37,500 nucleotides of DNA. Origin: Prorocentrum cordatum. Taxonomy: Eukaryota > Sar > Dinophyceae > Prorocentrales > Prorocentraceae. A program made the position numbers and the translations under genes. Shown one piece after another: positions 27,501-34,147 of the stretch; the stretch's first letter is position 1; each line of letters begins with the position of its first letter. The notes beneath the pieces were generated by a model. The model did not search any database. It saw only the letters and a list, made by a program, of their open reading frames with translations, and had not been told where the DNA came from. The stretch is taken from positions 17,501-55,000 of the forward strand of contig CAUYUJ010014327.1 of NCBI GenBank assembly GCA_963575745.1, read 5' to 3'.

Positions 27501-28154
27501 CAAAAAGGTAGCCTGTGCTCTCAAATTGGCTGCCCGACGTTCGTAGTCTGAGCCTTGCTGTCCGTCAGCGGGTGGCCCCGCGTGTGCGGATGACTCCGCA
27601 GGCGTTCGCTTGGCGGGTGTCCCCGCAGCCACTCCTCCTTCACTACCCCTCGGAGTGCCAAAGGGAGTGGTCGCCTGGAGTGCTGCTGCGAGCGCCGGAT
27701 TTCCGCGAATCGCCTGGAGTCGTTGCCACAGGCTGGTCTCGCTCGTTTCAGACGGCGGAGTCCGAAACGGCGAGCCACCATCTGAGCCGCCCATAGGAGC
27801 AAACCTCGCAACTCCAGCTTGCTGTGGAGGGCGTTGTGGTTGTGGTCCTAGGACGCCTGGTGGCCCCGCAGGAGGGCGCAGGTTCCTCTGCTGTGCATCT
27901 TGGATACCTGCATGCACCGCCCACGGGTCAGCACGGTATAGTTGATCGGTCAGTCCAGAAACGTCGGCTGATGTCAAATGGCTGTTGAGAGCTTGGACCC
28001 AGGACTGCTGGTCCGGCCTCCAAGGAGATGCTACCGTCGCCACCGGTGTGACTACTTGCTGCCATGAACCGTCCGAGGTGCCTACCGCGGGTGTCCCCGC
28101 TCCTGCGGGTGGCCCCGCCTCAGGCATGACCTCGTCTTCCTGGGCATTCATCAT
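24573..28154 (-). CDS. RING-H2 finger plus retropepsin-like protease segment
   Basis: A 1,193-residue open segment. After a Pro/Gln/Arg-rich N-terminal half it has a RING-H2 finger at about 460-515 (CPICMDPYEMG, LACGHFFHDICW, CAVC) spaced as in E3 ubiquitin ligases, then a short coiled coil (RELRRLREAVEALEARAAS). Residues 619-703 are polyphenylalanine encoded by an A-rich tract. The C-terminal third has a retropepsin-like region: FMLDIGSNVNIIG with D873 as the candidate catalytic Asp, a flap-like YINGVGEGA, and LPAIWGLSAMEARD matching the second conserved hydrophobic-Gly motif. The usual D-[TS]-G is D-I-G here, so activity is doubtful. The protease would cleave the polyprotein; the role of the RING is unknown. 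The frame ends at TGA 24573-24575. Confidence 0.82.
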   Translation of the reverse strand: MMNAQEDEVMPEAGPPAGAGTPAVGTSDGSWQQVVTPVATVASPWRPDQQSWVQALNSHLTSADVSGLTDQLYRADPWAVHAGIQDAQQRNLRPPAGPPGVLGPQPQRPPQQAGVARFAPMGGSDGGSPFRTPPSETSETSLWQRLQAIRGNPALAAALQATTPFGTPRGSEGGVAAGTPAKRTPAESSAHAGPPADGQQGSDYERRAANLRAQATFLQQQADRVPSLLRNRNIDVTNHGNFRPLWSWTSDDAPNADPTNPYRQVFIPGIASHPIYGWDNHGPAEAPAMDAPMYPEYYAQMNNTPMIAGPPANEYTRNLANEMYRLQFTRAVDTQSMPHYAYMPTPTDPETVVQPAGLAVPAAMGSMPDYIRDVHNTQQAILASRQQVRDNARLRQQRAIQRRIERENQAGTPAGAGPPAEQIDRLPPPTPYREGETTFERQARTRPDVPTPVISDYNFTPCPICMDPYEMGTTVWRLACGHFFHDICWDRVAQQHVRKQRPGTPNEAPCAVCRGPGIITAHFPYAGQRDAESEQARQQERYVVDARELRRLREAVEALEARAASAEPSARAPAAQTHPWPAPEQGIQMPILPTLRAQGPPAAGSPAEATPAATAGPPAFFLFCFFVFFVFFFLFFFEAASFFFYSFFIFFFFLFFFLVFFFFLFYLFFFFFFFMFFFFFSLFFFLFFFFVVCCFFNFIFPAAKAGSPATGPPNPGFLRAMEANIRRSGRSGGVSRTSRVESPASARSRASAESAEAAQFHNTFMINTEGLTYTRDITDTLPPGGEWTSTLSANYWVLEQEPITVEERRQYEQIWCTELTMSQWVLEQRLLKGTLGSQITYHSDDHGTMALAARTGTFFPDEDGMPCISFMLDIGSNVNIIGANTARTFQEVMARYNHRPAICTLSKTLYINGVGEGAAICRKMGNFKIGVQYANEASPRNEEYASNIAEGSGVNLPAIWGLSAMEARDTIIVLKPGFQKVIFPSGEYTLKLGKGAKVLRAKKTPSGHLAIPCGLYDGAKSQTVTNTFTIRSSHDGYTETENDEDSVNAGPPAGGGAGSPAGVTAGQPAMGQSMTVTTDTFIVEPYLDKQLQKDTTRAIVDRTLDSWWKGQQCPEGTWPHMKDALKSKIFWAVQEAVKNWSPENQAGPPATPPPPPSCTGGGSTDLAGSTRVEIVSAAAPVTPAESSANSMPL
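26055..26298. repeat. A-rich tract inside the coding region, between 26-bp direct repeats
   Basis: About 244 bases that are almost all A on the plus strand with scattered single C, G or T. Both sides carry the same 26-bp word, with two differences, starting GCGGGTGRCCCCGCT (26029-26054 and 26299-26324). In element sense it is T-rich and keeps the frame open as Phe codons. It may be a slippage expansion, an inserted poly(A) tail or an assembly artefact. Confidence 0.9.
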
Positions 28155-28196
28155 GAGGACTGTCTGTGTGTCGTACGGTCGTGGAGCAACATCTTG

Positions 28197-28199
28197 CTA
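28197..28199 (-). other. In-frame TAG between Tpt1 and RING segments
   Basis: TAG is followed by CAA and fourteen sense codons before ATG ATG of the next open segment, all in the same frame. It is either a nonsense mutation or a leaky stop. UAG-CAA resembles the start of the UAG-CAR-YYA readthrough context, but the following GAT does not fit. Confidence 0.8.
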
Positions 28200-29660
28200 G
28201 GTCATGACCAAATTGAATGGACGACCGTCCGTCTTAGCCCAGCCCTTGAGGTACATGGCGTGGTCTTCCATTACCGCCACAGTTCTGTCACACATTTTAA
28301 GTGGCAGATAGTCATCAGTGCGAATCCTGTCCGCGGGTTGGCCCCGCCTCCGCGTTTTGTCATAAAACAGCGGATTGGTCCAGGCTTCGCCGACCCGATA
28401 TTTCGCAATGCTCACTATCTGGAGGATATGATCGGGCGGTATACGCCCATCATGGCCCCGTGTCATGACTATGTCATTTGCTGATCTCCATAGAGAGAAG
28501 CCACTGGACAGCATCTTGTTGATGCTGCAGAATATGAGCACCTCCGAGTCAGGACGGATGCCCGATTGTATCCTCGGGTCGCCCGGGAGGTAGGGGCAGC
28601 CATGCACAAATTGGCGCCCCCCTTTCCTCTTCGGGTTGTCCTGTGCGAGGCATGACAGGCCATTAGCAAGAATGTCCTTGACATACTCCCACTGCGTCCC
28701 GTGGATGAAATATACTGGGTCGTCTGGTTCTTTCATCCATGTTGTGATCGGCTTGTACAGCGACTCGGGACAGTGGATGCCTGGACTGCTGTGGCCGTTC
28801 GTGGCTCTGATGAAGTACTGTGGCCTGCGTGCCTTTGGTCGAAACCTGGGAGGCAGCAGCATGCTGTCCTCAACGCACTTCATCTGGAGCCTGCCCTTCT
28901 GCATGCCGTGATGGTCAACCATCTCACAGCAGTTTAGCAGCACCCAATACACGAATGACGGGTGGGGCCTGCCTTTGATCAGCACCTCGTGCATTTCACG
29001 ATAGTGCTTATACTGATCATTTTCAGTCCAGTTTGTCAGCAGATCATCAACGACAACCCAGCCGTCGTATGGATCAAAGGTGCTGACCTTTTCGAAGTAT
29101 CGGTTATGTTTGTCCTTATAGTATGGACTGTGGCGTAGAGCCGTTGAAAACCACGTCGACACCTTGGTCATCTGCTCTTTACTCGGCAAGGTTGGATCCA
29201 TGCCGTTCTGTGTCATGACCTTCAGGAGTGCTTCTTTATGCTGCGCAGCGCGTAGTGGCGGCCTGTCTCGCAGCATGTTTCCCACTTTCTGCTGTTCGCG
29301 CTCCCAGTCGTTGTGACACTTGAAATTACGACGAACCGGACAATTAATGACTTCATATCGGTCCGTGTCGTCTGGAGTGACTCGGGGGTTGATGGGCTGC
29401 CTCGGGCCTTTGTCTACAATGCCTTGCCAATACAACTTGCATTCCAAAGGAATGACCCTCAGAACAGACACTATTGGCTGCCAGCTTGCGGGTGACCCCG
29501 CTAGTGCAGCCGGCGGCGCTTTGGCGGGTGACCCCGCTAATGCAGCTGGCGCCGCCTTAACGGGTGGCCCTGCAGAACCTGCGGCTGACGAGGCAGCTCC
29601 TGCAGATGACTCCGCGCCAGGGTTCTGGCGACCTTTGTCAGCAGCTGCATCATCAGTCAA
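28197..29660 (-). CDS. Tpt1/KptA-type RNA 2'-phosphotransferase domain of the polyprotein
   Basis: A 487-residue open segment; the TTG at 29660 is simply the first start-like codon, because the frame is open further upstream. After an Ala/Pro linker (1-60) and a region of unknown kind, it has the Tpt1 fold signatures in order. These are LRH at 175-177 with DGWVVVDDLL at 199-208 (N-terminal lobe), IRATNGHS at 284-291, YFIHGTQWEYVKDILANGL at 317-335 (the HGT loop), and WRSANDIVMTRG at 391-402. The known Arg-His-Arg-Arg tetrad of Tpt1 is all present as R176, H177, R285 and R392. Tpt1 removes an internal RNA 2'-phosphate to NAD+, releasing ADP-ribose cyclic phosphate. Large insertions separate the lobes, making it about twice the usual length. 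The frame ends at TAG 28197-28199, in register with the next segment. Confidence 0.85.
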   Translation of the reverse strand: MTDDAAADKGRQNPGAESSAGAASSAAGSAGPPVKAAPAALAGSPAKAPPAALAGSPASWQPIVSVLRVIPLECKLYWQGIVDKGPRQPINPRVTPDDTDRYEVINCPVRRNFKCHNDWEREQQKVGNMLRDRPPLRAAQHKEALLKVMTQNGMDPTLPSKEQMTKVSTWFSTALRHSPYYKDKHNRYFEKVSTFDPYDGWVVVDDLLTNWTENDQYKHYREMHEVLIKGRPHPSFVYWVLLNCCEMVDHHGMQKGRLQMKCVEDSMLLPPRFRPKARRPQYFIRATNGHSSPGIHCPESLYKPITTWMKEPDDPVYFIHGTQWEYVKDILANGLSCLAQDNPKRKGGRQFVHGCPYLPGDPRIQSGIRPDSEVLIFCSINKMLSSGFSLWRSANDIVMTRGHDGRIPPDHILQIVSIAKYRVGEAWTNPLFYDKTRRRGQPADRIRTDDYLPLKMCDRTVAVMEDHAMYLKGWAKTDGRPFNLVMT

Positions 29661-29740
29661 TTTCTGTTGGTCGCCAAACTCTTTGAGGACTCTGAAGCGT
29701 TCTTCTCTGGAGAGAGTGCCTTCTGCGGGTGTCCCCGCTG

Positions 29741-32700
29741 TTACGGCTGGCGCCGCTTTAGCGGGTGCCCCGCAGAGCCCTTGTCCTCCTTAGCCTTGGC
29801 GGCCGCTTCTGCCCGCACCGACCTCATCCCAGCTTCGGGCTTCGGCTGCGCTTTCATTCGTGCCGAACCTGGTCGTGGTGCAAGGCGCGGCTGATGCAGA
29901 GTTGGAGTCCAGTCACCTCGGAAAGCTGCCTGAGGCTTGTCGCGAGCTTCGTCCTTGACATCGCCTTGGGTCGCCGGTGGCATCGGGGTCGATGGTCCAG
30001 CAAAAGCCTTCCTCCTCTCCGTCACGGACAGACCGGGAGGATCCTCCGGCTCAGGGTCGTCCGTCTTGGCGATCCCTCTGGCCTTCGCCCGCCCCTGTGT
30101 GCCTTCGGGGCTCTTGGACGGGTGCCTTTTTGCCGGAGTCGGTGAAGACGAGGAGTCGGCTTCAGGTCTTGGAGGTGGTCTGCTGCCCCTGCCCGGTTGT
30201 GGACCAGGAGGGTCTCTAGGAGGGCCTTCTGGCTGGCCATGATCATGGATGACCTGCCTCATCTGGTCGATGTCGGCAGTACCTTTTATGGCCAGCTTGT
30301 ACTTGCCATTCTCATGGCGGTAGATTACCCTCGTGCAAAACCACTTCTGCGCCGAAGAACTGTAGTACCAGCAGGCGCTTCCGTCAGGGAATGGATTCTC
30401 TGAGCCGTCTTCCGCCGCCCACTCTTCATTTAGCTCGGTGCGGTCAGTGCCGGCGGCGGACCCGGCAGCAGAGACAACGTCTATCCACTCGTCCGCAGAT
30501 CCAGCGGCTGGTGCTGCTTCTGAGGGTGACCCCGCTTCCTTGCTGGATTCTGCAGGTGACCCCGCTTCCTTACTGGATTCTGCGGGTGACCCCGCTTCCT
30601 TATGGAATCGGCGGTTCCATTCCTTGAGGCGGTGGTCATTGGGAAGCTTTGCCCAATTTTCCTTGACGGTGTTGGCCACCTCTTCGGTCATAGGGACGCG
30701 ATCGGCCTCTGTGATACGCTTTCCCCCTCCAGGAACCTCTTTGTTCGGATCATGGACGTTGCCCGCGTCGTCTCCATGAGACCAATTCCACGGGGTCTCT
30801 CCATGGTGAGGGCTCCTGGAGGGGCGGTCCATCGGACACCTGCGCATGTGGCCTTTAAAGGGCTCACACTGACATACTTGCTTTCTGTACGTTTTGCGGT
30901 CAGTGATGATCTCCTGCTTCTTCGCCCTTTTGTCCCAGGCCTCTGGCGTCTTGGTCTTGCCGCCCTTGGTACGGATTATCGCGCCAGTCTCGTCCCTTTT
31001 GGCACAGTATTCCTTAGAATACCAGTGCCGAAGAGTATCCATAGAGTAGCCGGGGTACCATTTAATGTACCAATCCGGCACCTGCTGAGCAGATACTCCA
31101 ACGGAGTGCTCAGTGCTATATGGGTAGCCCGATTCGTCGTGCGTAGGGCGTCTAGGAGCAGAGCGGCTCCTTCCGCGGGCTGGCCCCGCCGACACACTAC
31201 CATGTGTCACTGGCCTTTGATCGTCCTGCTCGGAGTCTCGGGGAGGCGACGGTCGCCTGTCCCTCTTGGCGTACCGCATTTCATCTGAGTCCTCTGAGCT
31301 GTCCTGGGCCATGAACACGTTTTGATACGGGCTCCTGAAGTATCCGATGTCATTTAACTGCTCCATCGAGAGGTCGTTAATATTCATTTGATCGCAACCT
31401 TGCATGAATACATCCATAGACCAAGCGGGTGGCCCCGCTGTTGTGTCTAGCATCTCCTCGGCGGGTGACCCCGCTAGAGCTTGGAGTGCTGTGAGCATCT
31501 GAGATGCTGACATGTTCGAATCCAAGTATGGACGTAGACGGGCAACTCCTGGGTGTGACAGCAGTTCGTTCATCGTCATCTGCTGCTGTGCTGGCGCACT
31601 CAAGAGTCGGATTGCTTCTGAAACCTGCTCTTGGAGCATGTCGTTATAATCTTCTTCGGATACTTCGGAGTCGGAATACGCGGGATGGCCCCGCATTTCG
31701 TCATCGGCGTCTCCCATCTCCGAGCCAGCCCACGACGGATTTGGCAGCAACGGCATGCCAATCACTTGTGGGGCCAGCGCGGCGGTGAGTTCTTCCTCGG
31801 TTGCCGGGACAGTCTCGGCTTCGGAGACCTCGTCACCGGCGGGTGGCCCCGCTGGAAGACCGAACCAAGCATTGTACGCAATCTCATCGACCTCGTCCCA
31901 GCCGTGGAACTCGTCGAAGAGGGTCACTGCGTAGTCTTCCAGGGCCACAGTTGCTTCAGCATAGCGGGCCATCACGTAAAACGTGGAGGAGCCCGCAGCG
32001 GGAGCCGCTTCTGGATTGACGTAAAACTCGTAGTCAATGTAATCTATGTCATCCATAAAAGAATTTTGAGCCAAGTGTACGGATCCCTTTCCTTTCCCCT
32101 TCGGGCATTGATCGCGCAAATGCTCTGTGCAACCGCATGTATGACACTTCATAGTATTACCAGAAGCGTCCCTAGGGTTGCCCCTCCGCCCCTTTCCCTT
32201 ACCGGAGGTCCGCCTGCGACCCCGACCTTTGCCTCCGATAAGAACTTCTTCAAAAGCCATATCAGTTAAGGACGTGAGGAAAGCAGTAATACCCCTACCA
32301 TGCATACGGCGTCTGCGACCCCCTTTACCACGACCCTTTCCAAATTGTTTGAAATGTCGGCGTACTGCACGTCTCACTTTTCTGACTGGTTTCTTCATAA
32401 AGCGCCTCCAACGGCGTTTTGATTTGCGATAAGCCATAAAGGCGGCTTCCGCCCTTTGCTGTTCAGAAAGGTGAGTGTCATCCGCTGGATAGTCATTACC
32501 AGCAGAGACTATTCCATTGTGCTCATCGTCAGATGAGGTATCTGTGTCAGTGCCAGATTCAAACGGTGAGGGTGGCTGAGACCATTGGGCGGATGACTCC
32601 GCTTGGCCCCAGAGGGTTGTGCCCGAGGGCGGGCTTGCAGTGTAGGCGGCGCCTGGCGAGTAGTTCGACCAGGCGTTTGCCTCAGCTGCCTCTGCCGATA

Positions 32701-34030
32701 CCTGGCCGGTCTGCCCTAGAAGGGCAGTGGCCTCGTTGGGCATATCGGCTGGGTCAGCCCAGGGATTTGGCTCGCCAGGACCAGCGGGTGACCCCGCAGT
32801 CGTGGCGTAGACACCTGCATGTGAGTGGTGCCCTGTGAAGATACCCGCTATGTTGCCAGGAGAGCGCTCGGCAACATGTCCGTAGTTCCTCATCCTGGTC
32901 AGCAGCCTGTCATAGTCTGCTTGTGTTCGGGGCATCTGATGATTGAAGGGCTCAAGCAGGTGTTGGGCTCGTGACGCGCCAACGCCTAACGCTCTGAAGA
33001 GAATCAGCGTTAGGATCTGAAAGTTGGGGATGACAAAGCCAACAGAGTTAGCCTCGTCACGGGCCATCTCGAATCGAGCTAATACTGAGTCGATTCGCTC
33101 GCCCCTTTCGACGCGGAAGTCGATAAGGGCCGTGCCAGAGTTGAGCTGGCGCTCATCTTCCAGATTTTCAAATTTGGTGCTCAGTAAGTACAGTATGTAG
33201 GTTACTGCATCCGTTGGCTGTCCATTGACAGTTACACCATAATTGATGATCTGGGAGGGGACCTGCATGGCGATACGACGAGCCAGACCTTGAAGGCCTC
33301 GTTGTAGTGCTGCAGCTTGTTGTGGTGGTGTCATATTGCCACTCGTTACGTTTAACCATGCATGTACTTCGCGAACGTATTCGCGGAAAGGCGTAGTACC
33401 GGCAGGGTCCCATGAAGGGCCAGTAGTACGCGTGTCGTCCATCCCCTGCCGCATGTATCCCACAGCACATCCCATTATCACCCATAGAATGCCGAAGATA
33501 GTTATCTTGATCCAATGCATATGCATTTCGGCTTCGGTGATTGGTTTAGGCTGTGGTTTGTCAGGCTCTGGCGTGGTAGCCGTGAGGCGCCTGACCGGCA
33601 CGGGATGCAGGTGGCCCCGCTGCGGGTAGCCCCGCAGGGTGACCACGTTCTCGATCGAGTTGCCGATTGGCATCTGGTGGAAGTCGGGAGTGAAGTAGCG
33701 CAGTGAAGTAGGAGAGAGCGTCTCGAGTTCGCGGGTTGCCCCGCTAGCTCGATCGCGGACTGGCTCCGCTCCTCGCAGAGCCGGCGCAACATGGTATTCC
33801 ACCGTGGTAGTAGTCCACCAAGTTGTGCCGTGGATTACAGGAATCAGAGCGAGAGCCAGCCACACGAGAGTGTAGCCAGCTCCGCTACCAAGTCGAAAAC
33901 AAGCTGGTAAGCTTAGGTATGTATTACGCCTTAGGCGTTGCCATATCCCAGGCTTAGGCTCATAGCGCATGAGCAAGAGAGCGAGACGAAGCATGGGATC
34001 TGGAGTAAAGAGTAGGATGGGCATCGTCAA
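29741..34030 (-). CDS. gag: Gag-type N-terminal part of the polyprotein
   Basis: A 1,429-residue open frame. The ATG at 34030 lies inside the 5' LTR and the frame runs through the primer-binding site. Residues 52-67 and 173-192 are hydrophobic membrane-type segments, unusual for copia Gag. Residues about 210-395 (a helical region with RGERIDSVLARFEMARDEA) look like the capsid part. Residues 535-585 are extremely basic (KSKRRWRRFMKK). A CCHC zinc knuckle follows with C629, C632, H637 and C642. The second half is acidic and low in structure, with a possible C-x-C-x5-H-x4-C cluster near CQCEPFKGHMRRC. It would bind and package element RNA. The frame ends at TAA 29741-29743 only because one base is missing in a hairpin at 29761-29773; restoring register leads into the next open segment. 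No separate start for downstream products is evident. Confidence 0.88.
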   Translation of the reverse strand: MTMPILLFTPDPMLRLALLLMRYEPKPGIWQRLRRNTYLSLPACFRLGSGAGYTLVWLALALIPVIHGTTWWTTTTVEYHVAPALRGAEPVRDRASGATRELETLSPTSLRYFTPDFHQMPIGNSIENVVTLRGYPQRGHLHPVPVRRLTATTPEPDKPQPKPITEAEMHMHWIKITIFGILWVIMGCAVGYMRQGMDDTRTTGPSWDPAGTTPFREYVREVHAWLNVTSGNMTPPQQAAALQRGLQGLARRIAMQVPSQIINYGVTVNGQPTDAVTYILYLLSTKFENLEDERQLNSGTALIDFRVERGERIDSVLARFEMARDEANSVGFVIPNFQILTLILFRALGVGASRAQHLLEPFNHQMPRTQADYDRLLTRMRNYGHVAERSPGNIAGIFTGHHSHAGVYATTAGSPAGPGEPNPWADPADMPNEATALLGQTGQVSAEAAEANAWSNYSPGAAYTASPPSGTTLWGQAESSAQWSQPPSPFESGTDTDTSSDDEHNGIVSAGNDYPADDTHLSEQQRAEAAFMAYRKSKRRWRRFMKKPVRKVRRAVRRHFKQFGKGRGKGGRRRRMHGRGITAFLTSLTDMAFEEVLIGGKGRGRRRTSGKGKGRRGNPRDASGNTMKCHTCGCTEHLRDQCPKGKGKGSVHLAQNSFMDDIDYIDYEFYVNPEAAPAAGSSTFYVMARYAEATVALEDYAVTLFDEFHGWDEVDEIAYNAWFGLPAGPPAGDEVSEAETVPATEEELTAALAPQVIGMPLLPNPSWAGSEMGDADDEMRGHPAYSDSEVSEEDYNDMLQEQVSEAIRLLSAPAQQQMTMNELLSHPGVARLRPYLDSNMSASQMLTALQALAGSPAEEMLDTTAGPPAWSMDVFMQGCDQMNINDLSMEQLNDIGYFRSPYQNVFMAQDSSEDSDEMRYAKRDRRPSPPRDSEQDDQRPVTHGSVSAGPARGRSRSAPRRPTHDESGYPYSTEHSVGVSAQQVPDWYIKWYPGYSMDTLRHWYSKEYCAKRDETGAIIRTKGGKTKTPEAWDKRAKKQEIITDRKTYRKQVCQCEPFKGHMRRCPMDRPSRSPHHGETPWNWSHGDDAGNVHDPNKEVPGGGKRITEADRVPMTEEVANTVKENWAKLPNDHRLKEWNRRFHKEAGSPAESSKEAGSPAESSKEAGSPSEAAPAAGSADEWIDVVSAAGSAAGTDRTELNEEWAAEDGSENPFPDGSACWYYSSSAQKWFCTRVIYRHENGKYKLAIKGTADIDQMRQVIHDHGQPEGPPRDPPGPQPGRGSRPPPRPEADSSSSPTPAKRHPSKSPEGTQGRAKARGIAKTDDPEPEDPPGLSVTERRKAFAGPSTPMPPATQGDVKDEARDKPQAAFRGDWTPTLHQPRLAPRPGSARMKAQPKPEAGMRSVRAEAAAKAKEDKGSAGHPLKRRQP
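29761..29773 (-). other. One-base deletion in hairpin, ends the Gag frame
   Basis: The hairpin reads GCGGGTGCCCCGC (13 bases) where its relatives have 14, such as GCGGGTGTCCCCGC at 29725. The missing base shifts the frame by -1 and creates the stop at 29741. The open frame that continues (RVLKEFGDQQKLTDDAAADK) is the N terminus of the next segment. Confidence 0.75.
30522..30601 (-). repeat. 30-bp in-frame tandem repeat, three copies
   Basis: Unit GGTGACCCCGCTTCCTTRCT... repeats at 30-bp spacing, encoding KEAGSPAESS three times in the Gag region. Each unit carries one copy of the GCGGG hairpin, so the array shows how hairpins multiply locally. Confidence 0.9.
33879..33890 (-). other. Primer-binding site for initiator tRNA-Met
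   Basis: Element-sense TGGTAGCGGAGC directly follows the last base of the 5' LTR. The first ten bases resemble the Ty1 primer-binding site TGGTAGCGCC. The complement ends in GCTACCA, as eukaryotic initiator tRNA-Met does after CCA addition. The site lies inside the open reading frame (residues 47-51), as in Ty1. It fixes the LTR boundary independently of the repeat comparison. Confidence 0.85.
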
Positions 34031-34108
34031 TGGAAAAGGATGTTTTCCGATCTCAGATGCAAGTAGTGCGCCTCAGTGAGGCACAGTCACATATTTGGCC
34101 GGGCCCGG

Positions 34109-34131
34109 CTTGAGCCAGGCACGGCAGCGGT
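34109..34131 (-). promoter_or_regulatory. Spliced-leader-like sequence in 5' LTR
   Basis: Element-sense ACCGCTGCC...TGGCTCAAG. The last nine bases equal the 3' end of the dinoflagellate spliced leader, and ACCG..GCC matches its 5' part with one extra base between. An identical stretch lies at 17815-17837. It could be a relic of a trans-spliced RNA that was copied back into DNA, or chance. Confidence 0.35.
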
Positions 34132-34140
34132 ACATGCTCG

Positions 34141-34147
34141 ATTTATA
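34141..34147 (-). promoter_or_regulatory. TATA-like box in 5' LTR
   Basis: Element-sense TATAAAT about 110 bp upstream of the polyprotein ATG, repeated at 17847-17853 in the 3' LTR. Its promoter role is inferred from position and is not certain, since dinoflagellate promoters often lack TATA. Confidence 0.45.

Larger units (their letters stand above)
18024..33769. repeat. Family of about 45 GCGGN-loop-N'CCGC hairpins inside the retrotransposon
   Basis: A 14-15 bp unit with a 5-bp GC stem and a 4-5 base loop. GCGGGTGACCCCGC type at 19993, 24973, 26335, 29488, 29524, 30582, 31461, 32784. GCGGGTGGCCCCGC at 24706, 24997, 26299, 26896, 27568, 28105, 31425, 31839. GCGGGTGTCCCCGC at 26914, 27613, 28087, 29725. 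Other loops at 18024, 20650, 23196, 24949, 33622, 33731. A-T inner pair, GCGGATGACTCCGC, at 24592, 27586, 32589. C-G inner pair, GCGGCTGGCGCCGC type, at 22048, 22066, 22084, 22102. Fifteen-base forms at 24642, 28333, 31175, 31680, 33755. Most lie in protein linkers and read AG(S/P/T)PA, AESSA or AAPAA. None was noticed in the LTRs or elsewhere in the window. Confidence 0.88.

Noticed and set aside
30830-30900. Second zinc finger in Gag (CQCEPFKGHMRRC)
   Set aside because: Cys/His spacing does not match a known class clearly, so it is mentioned in the Gag entry but not called as a domain.
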